From Candidatus Aminicenantota bacterium (GTDB lineage: Bacteria; Acidobacteriota; Aminicenantia; UBA2199), in the NCBI GenBank assembly GCA_020355945.1, contig CP070627.1, forward strand, positions 8,008,751 through 8,022,878: a stretch of 14,128 bases of DNA, read 5' to 3'. The stretch's first letter is position 1. Every line of letters starts with the position of its first letter. This document shows, piece after piece, positions 7,534-13,772 of the stretch. Both the position numbers and the translations under genes were made by a program. The notes under the pieces are model-generated. The model was not told where the DNA came from. It did no database searches and worked only from the letters and a program-made list of their open reading frames with translations.

Positions 7534-8688
7534 TTAGAAAAAGGCAGATATCCCCAGCAGTTGCTGTCCAATAGTCAATTGGTGCATCTGTTCAGTTCCA
7601 CCCAGTATCGTGGCCACAATCGAATCCTGGTAGTGGTGTCCTACAGGATAATCATCAACAGTGCCAAAGGCTCCATGAATCTTAATGGCCTGCGTTGATA
7701 CCCAAACTGCCGTTTCTTGACTAAAATACTTGGCATAGGACATCTCTTTAATATGTTTTTTCCCGCGGCTCTTCATATCAGCCACACGATAGGTAAGCAA
7801 TCTGGCCGCCTCAATCTTCATTGCCATATCAGCGATTACACCCTGTACCAACTGATGGCCGCCAATGGGCTTTCCAAACTGGACTCGCTCCTTTGCATAT
7901 TTTAGGCACGAGTCAAGACAGCTCTGGGCCAGACCAACACAACCGGCGGCCAAGAAGAGGCGGGCAGTATCGATTCCTCGCAGGGCATCCCTCAACGCTC
8001 TGCCGGTCTCCCCGACCTTGTTTTCCATGGGTACTTCTACATCGACAAATCTCAAATTGCCCTCGCTGCCACCTCGCCAACCTATCTTGCCATGCAAAGG
8101 GGCACTTGAAAAACCAGGTGTATCCTTCTCAATAATAAAGGATGCGAGCCCCTTCATACCCTTGCTCTTATCTGTCTGGGCAATGACCAGGAAGACGTCC
8201 CCAATTTCTCCATTCGTAATAAAGATCTTGTTGCCGTTTATGATCCAGCGGTCGCCCTTAAGCTCGGCAGAGGTCTCAATCCTTGTCGAGTCACTTCCGG
8301 CATTGGGCTCGACCACTGCCCCCACAAGAATCGAATCACCACTGCACGCAGGCGGAAGGTATTTCTTTTTTTGCTCCTCGTTCCCGGCATGCAGGAGATT
8401 TGTTCCCGGCTGGACCGTGCTGCTGGTCGCCGCCTGGGTTACAGCAAGGCTGGCATAGCAAAGTTGCTCCCAGATAACAGCGGATGTAAGGTAATCTAGC
8501 TCTAATCCTCCATATTCCTGTGGCAAATGAGGAGCCAGCAGTCCCTGTGATGCCAATTTTTTCATAAGCCCGCGGTCAAATCTGTCCTGGCGGATATTTT
8601 CCTTTAGGGTTGGCATCATCTCCCGCTGGGCAAACTCCCGTGCCATGTTTTGAAACATCTTCTGCTCTTCATTTAACTCAAAATCCAT
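7534..8688 (-). CDS. Acyl-CoA dehydrogenase lacking the usual catalytic glutamate
   Basis: 384 residues, normal length for a soluble acyl-CoA dehydrogenase, which oxidises acyl-CoA to enoyl-CoA with FAD and passes electrons to ETF. Family features: an N-terminal helical domain, LPQEYGGL (~55-62), PNAGSDSTRIET (~128-139) and KIFITNGEIGDVFLVIAQT (~154-172) in the beta domain, then RVQFGKPIGGHQL (~268-280) and IHGAFG (~337-342). The C-terminal motif, normally ..IYEGTSE.., reads ..ILGGTEQ.. (361-367), so the glutamate base is Gly363. At the alternative base position used by isovaleryl-CoA dehydrogenase (DLERL) the sequence is DTARL, with Ala242. Substrate is therefore uncertain; it could be an unusual acyl-CoA or a variant reaction. 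The gene is second in the operon after mce (39-bp gap), with GGAGG eight bases before the ATG. Confidence 0.9.
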   Translation of the reverse strand: MDFELNEEQKMFQNMAREFAQREMMPTLKENIRQDRFDRGLMKKLASQGLLAPHLPQEYGGLELDYLTSAVIWEQLCYASLAVTQAATSSTVQPGTNLLHAGNEEQKKKYLPPACSGDSILVGAVVEPNAGSDSTRIETSAELKGDRWIINGNKIFITNGEIGDVFLVIAQTDKSKGMKGLASFIIEKDTPGFSSAPLHGKIGWRGGSEGNLRFVDVEVPMENKVGETGRALRDALRGIDTARLFLAAGCVGLAQSCLDSCLKYAKERVQFGKPIGGHQLVQGVIADMAMKIEAARLLTYRVADMKSRGKKHIKEMSYAKYFSQETAVWVSTQAIKIHGAFGTVDDYPVGHHYQDSIVATILGGTEQMHQLTIGQQLLGISAFF

Positions 8689-8727
8689 TTTTTATGCCTC
8701 CAAAAGTTAATTATTGTGCAGACATCT

Positions 8728-9123
8728 TCATTCTTTTTCCACTAGCTCGACAAGAATACCGTGAGTGCCTCTTGGATGAAGAAAAACACTTAATCCCTCG
8801 GCTCCTGGTGTAGGCTCACCAATAATATCAATCCCCTTTTCTTTAAGGGATTCAATTTCTGCGTTGATATCTTTTACCTCATAACAAACATGGTGTATAC
8901 CTTCGCCGCGCTTTTCCAGGAATTTGGCTATTGCCCCTTCATTACCAACAGGCTCCAGAAGTTCAACAGCAGCGTTTTCCAGCTCAATCAGACTTGCTCG
9001 AACCGTGCCTCCTCCCCCTACTATGGGTTCGGAGGATTCGATTCCAAAGACAGTGCGATAAAAGTCCCTGGCTTGTTTAAGGTCTTTCACCGCCACACCC
9101 AGATGACTAATTGCTTTTATCAT
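8728..9123 (-). CDS. mce: Methylmalonyl-CoA epimerase
   Basis: A 131-residue vicinal-oxygen-chelate (glyoxalase-fold) protein that interconverts (S)- and (R)-methylmalonyl-CoA, in the propionyl-CoA/succinyl-CoA route. Two beta-alpha-beta-beta-beta modules are visible. Likely metal ligands are His7 (ISHLGVAV), His77 (GIHHVCYEV) and Glu126 (ILVELVE), with a further glutamate near residue 54 (AAVELLEPVG). SVFLHPRGTHGILVEL matches the family C-terminal signature. The length is typical. It is first in the minus-strand operon, with GGAGG four bases before the ATG and a clear promoter upstream. No mutase or carboxylase gene is in the window. An ethylmalonyl-CoA epimerase activity cannot be excluded. 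Confidence 0.92.
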   Translation of the reverse strand: MIKAISHLGVAVKDLKQARDFYRTVFGIESSEPIVGGGGTVRASLIELENAAVELLEPVGNEGAIAKFLEKRGEGIHHVCYEVKDINAEIESLKEKGIDIIGEPTPGAEGLSVFLHPRGTHGILVELVEKE

Positions 9124-9187
9124 TTATCCTCCATATCAAGATCACGGGAAAATTGTTTTTACTCATTTACTCAATACTCAAGATAAT

Positions 9188-9216
9188 ATATTAAAGGGAA
9201 AATGATCATATGTCAA
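9188..9216 (-). promoter_or_regulatory. Promoter of the mce-acyl-CoA dehydrogenase-etfBA operon
   Basis: On the minus strand, consensus TTGACA (9211-9216), 17 bp, then TAATAT (9188-9193). This gives transcription start near 9181 and a leader of about 58 bases. An A/T-rich tract (9229-9243) just upstream resembles an UP element. The malonyl-CoA decarboxylase promoter at 9910-9938 has the same spacing and -10 sequence. Confidence 0.65.
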
Positions 9217-9240
9217 CTTATTCACAACTAATTAAAAAAA

Positions 9241-9351
9241 ATTTGCAGCTTTTACTTGCGATATCGGGCTTAAACCTGTGATTTCACACTTTTTACATCG
9301 AAAAAGGAAAGAGGGAAAGAGGAAAAAGGGGACAGGCGCCAAAAACCTGGT
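9241..9351 (+). other. Spacer with a 33-base purine tract at the fixC breakpoint
   Basis: Bases 9300-9332 are all purines, arranged nearly as a mirror repeat around a GGG centre (A5-G2-A3-G-A-G3-A3-G-A-G2-A5). It is followed by GGGGACAGGCGCC, which resembles REP-like intergenic repeats. The fixC-like reading starts right after it. No promoter for the downstream fixC remnant/fixX is evident. Confidence 0.6.
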
Positions 9352-9540
9352 CTGCTGGCCTTGAAACGTATATACGACCGTTATCCGAACCGCATGGTTC
9401 AACTGGCCCGGGAGATGTTCCAGGTGAATTCGCAAGGTCAGGGCATGTCCTTTTGGAGTGCTTTTAAAAAAATCACATTCAAAATCCTGGGATGGAAGGG
9501 GATCAGAGATATGTGGCGAATAATAAGGATGGGACCATGA
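9352..9540 (+). pseudogene. fixC: C-terminal remnant of a FixC-like ETF-quinone oxidoreductase
   Basis: The frame encodes about 62 residues including LKRIYDRYPNRMVQLAREMF, then FWSAFKK and GWKGIRDMWRIIRMGP, ending in a TGA at 9538-9540. The pattern YP..(M)xxLAxxMF followed by a basic, Trp-rich tail matches the C-terminus of the FixC family as I recall it; whole family members are about 430 residues with an N-terminal FAD domain. No upstream FAD-binding sequence, start codon or ribosome site is present, so more than 80% of the gene is missing. The TGA overlaps the fixX ATG (ATGA), the coupling usual in fixCX. It lies directly after a purine tract and a REP-like sequence, suggesting a rearrangement breakpoint. 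Identification rests on the tail pattern and on position. Confidence 0.65.
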
Positions 9541-9818
9541 AAATGAAAGTAGAAGAAAAAGTGGCATTATGTGCAATAAAACATCATAAAGACAGTCATA
9601 TCCAGGTGGATGAGGATGCTTGCCAGGGCTGTGAGACAAAGGTCTGTGTGAAAACATGCCCGGCTCATCTTTACACCATCGAACCTGAAACGGGCAAGTT
9701 AAAAGTCGATCATACCGGGTGTCTCGAATGCGGCACCTGTATGATTATTTGTCCCCTGGAGGCGGTCACCTGGACATACCCGGAACCGGGCTTCGGTATC
9801 TACTACAGGTACGGCTAA
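9537..9818 (+). CDS. fixX: FixX-type ferredoxin-like protein
   Basis: A 93-residue iron-sulfur protein that accompanies FixC in ETF-linked electron transfer to quinone or ferredoxin. Eight cysteines form C29-x2-C32-x4-C37-x3-C41-P and C62-x2-C65-x2-C68-x3-C72-P, the second being GCLECGTCMIICP. The protein ends in GFGIYYRYG, the hallmark FixX tail. The ATG at 9537 overlaps the TGA of the fixC remnant and has AAGG nine bases upstream. An in-frame ATG at 9492 would add 15 residues that lie inside the fixC frame, so it is rejected. The coding sequence is intact although its partner FixC is almost entirely lost. Its expression source is unclear; it has no visible promoter of its own. Repeat copy B begins at the stop codon. 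Confidence 0.92.
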   Translation: MKMKVEEKVALCAIKHHKDSHIQVDEDACQGCETKVCVKTCPAHLYTIEPETGKLKVDHTGCLECGTCMIICPLEAVTWTYPEPGFGIYYRYG

Positions 9819-9866
9819 CCAGGGGGGCTCTTTTCGAGAAAACCGCCCCGTGACGCATCTGGACCC
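9819..9866 (-). repeat. Inverted repeat copy B, downstream of fixX
   Basis: Reverse complement of the element at 2975-3023, with two substitutions and one single-base indel over about 48 bp. It begins immediately after the fixX stop. The GGGGGGCTCTTTTC / GAGAAAACCGCCCC halves can fold imperfectly, and T-rich sequence follows (9885-9905), so it may also act as a fixX terminator. Similarity extends to the outer flank (CCGCAAAAGCTTTTT). Confidence 0.85.
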
Positions 9867-9909
9867 GTGAAGTATCCGCAAAAGCTTTTTATTATTTTTT
9901 TGTTTGTAA

Positions 9910-9938
9910 TTGACTTTTTTTCTTATTTTCTTTAATAT
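9910..9938 (+). promoter_or_regulatory. Promoter of malonyl-CoA decarboxylase
   Basis: TTGACT (9910-9915), 17 bp, TAATAT (9933-9938), in very T-rich DNA. Start would be near 9945, leaving a ~60-base leader. An AAAGGAG at 9955-9961 in the leader is not followed by a usable ATG, so it appears to be a decoy. The gene's own site is GGAG at 9992-9995. Confidence 0.55.
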
Positions 9939-10004
9939 ACTTTCATGATGAAGAAAGGAGTTTTTCATTGGTTTTTGCTGGCTTTAGTACCGGAGATATG
10001 AGCG

Positions 10005-11384
10005 ATGAGTGAAATTTTAAAAGCCTGGGAACAAATAAAAGGGTTGACACGGAGAGTTGTTACCGGGAAAATAAGTCCTGATCTCTCCGGCGGGGATGAA
10101 GACCGTATTAAGAAAAAGATTTCCAAATGCGTGTATGCCAAAGACAACCAAATTTTCGGTAGATCAAGAGCCGTTGAACTGGGTAAGATATATCTCACTC
10201 TTTCAAAAAAAGGACGGAAAAAATTTATGAATATCCTGGCCCGGGAATTTGATATCGATGTTGAGAAAATTAATGAATTAATACAAAAGTTTCAAAAATC
10301 GAGAAATGAAAATATGCGAATAAAAACAGAAATGGAGCTTTCAAAAGCCCTTATTCCTCCTTACGTCAAACTGTTAAAGCAATTTAACAGTCTTCCCAAC
10401 GGTTTTAAGTTCTTAATCGACTTTAGAGCAGAACTCCTGCGCATTTGGAACAAAGACATCTTCCTGGAAAAACTTGATGAAGATTTAAAAGATGTTTTAT
10501 CCTCCTGGTTTGATGTTGGTCTGTTGGACCTTAAAGAGATTACCTGGGAATCACCTGCTTCGCTTCTAGAGAAGCTAATCCAATACGAAGCCGTACACGA
10601 AATCCAATCCTGGGACGATTTAAAAAACAGGCTTGATTCCGACCGAATGTGCTTTGCTTTTTTTCATAATAAAATCCCGGATGAACCGCTTATATTTGTA
10701 GAAGTGGCACTGGTGAACGAAATATCCGCCAGTATCCAGGAACTATTGGATGAAAAAGCCACACCCATCAAACCGGAAGAGATTGACACCGCAATATTTT
10801 ATTCAATCTCTAATGCGCAAATAGGGCTTGAAGGCATTAACCTGGGTAATTTTCTTATCAAACGGGTAGTAAACGAATTGTCAAACAAATTTAAAGGCCT
10901 TAAACATTTTGTCACGCTTTCGCCAATCCCGGACTTCAGGGAATGGCTGGACCCGATTCTTCTAAAAGGCGATGAGTCAATTTTGCTCCCTGCTGAGATT
11001 AAAACCATTAAATCGTTGACCGATAGCCAGAATGCTGCACAGGGACTGCTGGACCTTTTAAATTCCAATTGGTACGCAAATCTTGAAATATCAAAAGCAT
11101 TAAAACCCATTCTTATGCGACTGTGTGCCGGCTATCTTATCCATGAGAAAAAAGATGAAAAAGCTTTTGACGCGGTGGCAAATTTTCACCTGGCCAACGG
11201 AGCACATATTGAACGGCTAAACTGGCTTGGAGATACATCGGAAAAGGGTATGAAACAATCAGCCGGTATAATGGCAAATTATCACTACAAATTGTCCGAA
11301 ATAGAAAAAAACCATGAACTCTATATTACCGAATCACGAATAAATGCATCATCGGAAGTCAAAAAATGGGTTAAAAGACCTTGA
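10005..11384 (+). CDS. Malonyl-CoA decarboxylase
   Basis: A 459-residue protein that decarboxylates malonyl-CoA to acetyl-CoA and CO2. It has the N-terminal helical oligomerisation region (~1-185), then the GNAT-like catalytic domain with YEAVHEIQSWDDLKNRL (~194-210), CFAFFHNKIPDEPLIFVEVAL (216-236), FYSISNAQIGLEGINLGNFL (265-284), TLSPIPDF (304-311), LCAGYLI (373-379), FHLANGAHIERLNWLGD (394-410) and QSAGIMANYHY (418-428). The catalytic Ser-His pair of the family corresponds to Ser306 and His395, both present. Length matches bacterial homologues (MLYCD/MatA family), with no targeting peptide. The ATG at 10005 has GGAG nine bases upstream. No malonyl-CoA synthetase or MatC-type malonate carrier is next to it, so a role in malonate use versus malonyl-CoA control is open. 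Confidence 0.95.
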   Translation: MSEILKAWEQIKGLTRRVVTGKISPDLSGGDEDRIKKKISKCVYAKDNQIFGRSRAVELGKIYLTLSKKGRKKFMNILAREFDIDVEKINELIQKFQKSRNENMRIKTEMELSKALIPPYVKLLKQFNSLPNGFKFLIDFRAELLRIWNKDIFLEKLDEDLKDVLSSWFDVGLLDLKEITWESPASLLEKLIQYEAVHEIQSWDDLKNRLDSDRMCFAFFHNKIPDEPLIFVEVALVNEISASIQELLDEKATPIKPEEIDTAIFYSISNAQIGLEGINLGNFLIKRVVNELSNKFKGLKHFVTLSPIPDFREWLDPILLKGDESILLPAEIKTIKSLTDSQNAAQGLLDLLNSNWYANLEISKALKPILMRLCAGYLIHEKKDEKAFDAVANFHLANGAHIERLNWLGDTSEKGMKQSAGIMANYHYKLSEIEKNHELYITESRINASSEVKKWVKRP

Positions 11385-11424
11385 TTTTCCCTAATACGAG
11401 GATTTTTCGTTTCCCAGTTGATAT

Positions 11425-11464
11425 CCTTCCTCGAAGGCTTGCAGGTTTATTTTTCTTTTTTTTT
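11425..11464 (+). terminator. Possible weak terminator after malonyl-CoA decarboxylase
   Basis: CCTTC-CTC-GAAGG (11425-11437) is a 5-bp hairpin, followed after a short gap by a T-rich tract (11447-11464). The stem is short and the T-run is displaced, so this is tentative. Confidence 0.3.
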
Positions 11465-11469
11465 GCCTG

Positions 11470-11495
11470 GCACCTTTTATTTGCACCTTTTATTT
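11470..11495. repeat. Two perfect tandem copies of a 13-bp unit
   Basis: GCACCTTTTATTT occurs twice head to tail (11470-11482, 11483-11495), in the gap between the decarboxylase and the YkvI-like gene. The preceding TGCCTGGCACC resembles REP-like intergenic repeat sequence. Confidence 0.8.
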
Positions 11496-11536
11496 CATCA
11501 AAATCCAGTGAGTTGGAGTAATGGGGTAATGGGATG

Positions 11537-11564
11537 TTGGAAAAAATTCAAAGTATGATATAAT
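11537..11564 (+). promoter_or_regulatory. Promoter of the YkvI-like/sir2 pair
   Basis: TGA-TATAAT (11556-11564) is a perfect extended -10 element. TTGGAA (11537-11542) lies 16 bp upstream. Transcription should begin near 11571, giving a leader of about 87 bases that holds the inverted repeat at 11578-11634. Confidence 0.6.
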
Positions 11565-11577
11565 TAGTCATAAAACC

Positions 11578-11634
11578 CAGGTTGAAGTTGAAGATGCATT
11601 AATCCTCCTTAACCTCAGCTTTAACCTTAACCTG
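11578..11634 (+). promoter_or_regulatory. Hairpin in the YkvI-like gene leader
   Basis: CAGGTTGAAGTTGAAG (11578-11593) is the near reverse complement of CTTTAACCTTAACCTG (11619-11634); three of 16 positions are mismatched or G-U. The 25-base loop contains CCTCCTTAACCTC. The hairpin ends 11 bases before GAGGA (11646-11650), the ribosome site, so it could influence translation. I recognise no known riboswitch. Confidence 0.4.
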
Positions 11635-11657
11635 ATTTTATTTATGAGGATAAGAAA

Positions 11658-12887
11658 ATGAACAGAAAAAAAGTCGTTTTACCCGCTGCTGTTGGAGTAG
11701 CAGCCGTATGGTTCGGTTCACATGCTGGCGGCGGATTCGCCACCGGGAGACAAGAAGTTGAGTTTTTTGTCCAGTTTGGATGGCATTCCCTATGGATAGG
11801 GATGCTGGCTATGCTCATTATGGGTACTGCAATATTTTTTGGCCTGGAGCTGGCCCGCATACACAAAACCCATGATTATAAGAGTTTTTTTAAGAAATTA
11901 TACGCGCCTTTCGAAATCGTATTTGCCAACCTGTGGGATTTGCTCTACCTGTATGCTACACTATTAGGCGCAGCAGTGGCTATTGCCGGGGCCTCGGATT
12001 TGGTGCGTCAATCCCTGCATATCCCCTATGGAATCGCTGTCATCATCATTGGGGGCATTCTTTTATTGTTTACCATATTTGGAGCCGGACTGGTAAGAAG
12101 TGCCTCTGCTGCCATGGCTGCGTTTATTGTCGGGGCATTATTAATTGTAACCTTCCTGGGTATTAAAATGGGGGCCGCCAACCTGGGTAACGTGATTAGC
12201 CAAAAGACCACCACTGCCGGTTTTGGTAAAATCCTCTGGATGGCGCTGCTGTATGGCGCATTCCAATCGGTATTGATTGCCCCCATCGTTTCCGTATCCG
12301 AGCCGTTGAAAACAAGGAAAAATAGCTTCATGGCTGCATTTTATGGTTTCTTAGTCAATGGTTGCATGCTCACACTGGTATGTATTATGCTGTTAAGTTT
12401 TTTCCCGTTTGTGATTAAAGAAAATTTGCCCGTCTATTTTGTTACGGTCCATTTAGGTCACAAGTGGCTGTTTACTCTTTATTCACTGATTTTATTCTTT
12501 GCCCTTATATCTACCGGGGTAGGATTGATATTTGGAGCGGTTAAACGATTCGAAAAAGTTTCACTGATTTTATTCTTTCTTATTATATTTACTGGGGTGG
12601 TGGGATTGATATTTGGAGAAATTAAACGATTCAAAACAACCTGGACAAAGGAAAGCCTTACATTTAAAAACGTACGCATCAGACGAATAACTATCTGCCT
12701 CACATGCTTGCTGATATCTGCCGGGATTTCGTTGTTCGGCCTTACCGCCATTGTGGCAAAAGGTTATGGTTCTCTAGGATATGCCGCTTTATTTCTTAAT
12801 ATCATTCCCCTCTTGTTTATTGCCCCGATAAAAATCTGGAAAGCGAAAACCGCCAGAGAAAAAAAAGAAGGTACAAAGGCTCAATAG
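11658..12887 (+). CDS. YkvI-like polytopic membrane protein with internal tandem duplication
   Basis: A 409-residue inner-membrane protein with about 10-11 hydrophobic segments. The first, AAVWFGSHAGGGFATGRQ (~14-31), has the broken-helix GGGFATG signature near the N-terminus seen in YkvI-family proteins, which are related to the LeuT-fold amino-acid transporters. The substrate is unknown. Residues 276-301 (SLILFF..GLIFG..KRF) are repeated almost exactly at 302-327; the DNA period is 78 bp (12483 versus 12561). The copy adds a hydrophobic stretch and makes the protein longer than the ~340-350 residues I expect for the family. The C-terminus is basic and cytoplasmic. GAGGA lies seven bases before the ATG. 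sir2 follows after 37 bp and is probably co-transcribed. Confidence 0.75.
   Translation: MNRKKVVLPAAVGVAAVWFGSHAGGGFATGRQEVEFFVQFGWHSLWIGMLAMLIMGTAIFFGLELARIHKTHDYKSFFKKLYAPFEIVFANLWDLLYLYATLLGAAVAIAGASDLVRQSLHIPYGIAVIIIGGILLLFTIFGAGLVRSASAAMAAFIVGALLIVTFLGIKMGAANLGNVISQKTTTAGFGKILWMALLYGAFQSVLIAPIVSVSEPLKTRKNSFMAAFYGFLVNGCMLTLVCIMLLSFFPFVIKENLPVYFVTVHLGHKWLFTLYSLILFFALISTGVGLIFGAVKRFEKVSLILFFLIIFTGVVGLIFGEIKRFKTTWTKESLTFKNVRIRRITICLTCLLISAGISLFGLTAIVAKGYGSLGYAALFLNIIPLLFIAPIKIWKAKTAREKKEGTKAQ
12483..12642 (+). repeat. Intragenic tandem duplication (about 78-81 bp units)
   Basis: Unit 1 (12483-12560) and unit 2 (12561-~12641) share CACTGATTTTATTCTTT, GGATTGATATTTGGAG and TTAAACGATTC, with scattered substitutions and one 3-bp insertion in unit 2. 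The reading frame is preserved. The substitutions show the duplication is not brand new. Confidence 0.9.
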
Positions 12888-12924
12888 GTCAGTATGCAGA
12901 GTATGCAGTGAAAAGGTGGCTATT

Positions 12925-13656
12925 ATGAATGATGGAATCGATAAGTTAAAAGAAATCATAAATCAATCGAAATCACTGGTGGCTTTTACCGGTGCCGGTC
13001 TTTCCAGCGAAAGTGGAATTCCTACCTACCGCGGAACCAATGGTATTTGGGCCAAATATGACCCGGCAAAATACGCTAATTATCAATATTTTATAACAGA
13101 CCCCTCATACTATTGGCAATTTTTTCGGGATGTGAGATACCCTTCATTGGAAAATGCTCGCCCCAATGCCGCGCATTATGCTTTGGTGGAATTGGAGAAA
13201 CGCAATATTCTCAAACAAGTCATCACACAAAACATAGACGGACTGCACCAAATGGCAGGGCAGTCCAATGTATGCGAACTACATGGCAATACCAGGCAAA
13301 TCGTGTGTATGGAATGTCGAAAGATACTTTCAATGGATGAGGTATTCCAACAGTTAGATAAAGAATTACCCCCTCACTGCACATGCGGCGGTCTCTTGAA
13401 GCCCAATGTCGTTTTTTTTGGCGAGTCTTTATCGCAAGAGGCATTAACTAAAGCATGGCAAGCCGCCCGGACCTGCGATACCTTTCTGGTGGTGGGAAGT
13501 TCTTTACAGGTATATCCTGCCGCCCAAATACCGGTAACAGCAAAAGAAAACGGCGCCATATTGGTAATTATCAATATTGATGAAACTCCCCTGGACCATA
13601 AAGCTGATATGGTCATCCATGAGAAAGCATCAGAGGTTTTAGCCGGGGGAAAATAG
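12925..13656 (+). CDS. cobB: Sir2-family NAD-dependent protein deacylase (sirtuin)
   Basis: A 243-residue sirtuin that removes acyl groups from lysines using NAD+. Motifs in order: GAGLSSESGIPTYRG (23-37), TQNIDGLH (101-108), catalytic His120 in ELHGN, zinc cysteines C128/C131 (CMEC) and C152/C154 (CTC), KPNVVFFGE (159-167), GSSLQVYPA (191-199) and NIDETP (217-222). The second zinc pair is CxC rather than CxxC. The Tyr-x-x-Arg pair that marks SIRT5/CobB-like desuccinylases and demalonylases (FYxxRR) reads FFRDVR, with Phe and Val in place of Tyr and Arg, so ordinary deacetylase activity is more likely. The ATG at 12925 has AAAAGG eight bases upstream; the in-frame GTG at 12916 would overlap that site. 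It may control acyl-CoA enzymes post-translationally, but nothing here proves this. Confidence 0.92.
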   Translation: MNDGIDKLKEIINQSKSLVAFTGAGLSSESGIPTYRGTNGIWAKYDPAKYANYQYFITDPSYYWQFFRDVRYPSLENARPNAAHYALVELEKRNILKQVITQNIDGLHQMAGQSNVCELHGNTRQIVCMECRKILSMDEVFQQLDKELPPHCTCGGLLKPNVVFFGESLSQEALTKAWQAARTCDTFLVVGSSLQVYPAAQIPVTAKENGAILVIINIDETPLDHKADMVIHEKASEVLAGGK

Positions 13657-13711
13657 GCTGTATGTGCAATCTGTTAACAATATGGTTTTATAGTTAAAAA
13701 AAAGGAAAAAG

Positions 13712-13748
13712 AAAAAAGGGATATAAAAGAATGCCAATACCCTTTTTT
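13712..13748. terminator. Bidirectional terminator between sir2 and idi
   Basis: AAAAAAGGG (13712-13720) and CCCTTTTTT (13740-13748) form a perfect 9-bp stem around a 19-base loop, with T-runs on both strands. The position between two convergent genes fits a shared terminator, though the G/C part of the stem is only three pairs. Confidence 0.5.
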
Positions 13749-13772
13749 ACCTCTTCCTCCTGGTTGATTTTT

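Noticed and set aside
7865..8458. A 197-codon plus-strand frame inside the acyl-CoA dehydrogenase gene
   Set aside because: It lies wholly antisense to a clear dehydrogenase coding sequence and has no domain or start signal.
9492..9536. Upstream ATG start for fixX
   Set aside because: The extra residues come from DNA that is in use as the fixC frame; the ATG at 9537 forms the usual ATGA coupling.
9232..9657. A 141-codon minus-strand frame across the fixC remnant and fixX
   Set aside because: It is antisense to the FixX cysteine motifs and the FixC-like tail, and its Pro/His/Phe-rich sequence is typical of a shadow frame.
2975..9866. Composite transposon bounded by the two inverted repeats
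   Set aside because: No transposase or target-site duplication is visible, and ~49-bp repeats alone do not show transposition. I kept only the inverted-repeat observation.
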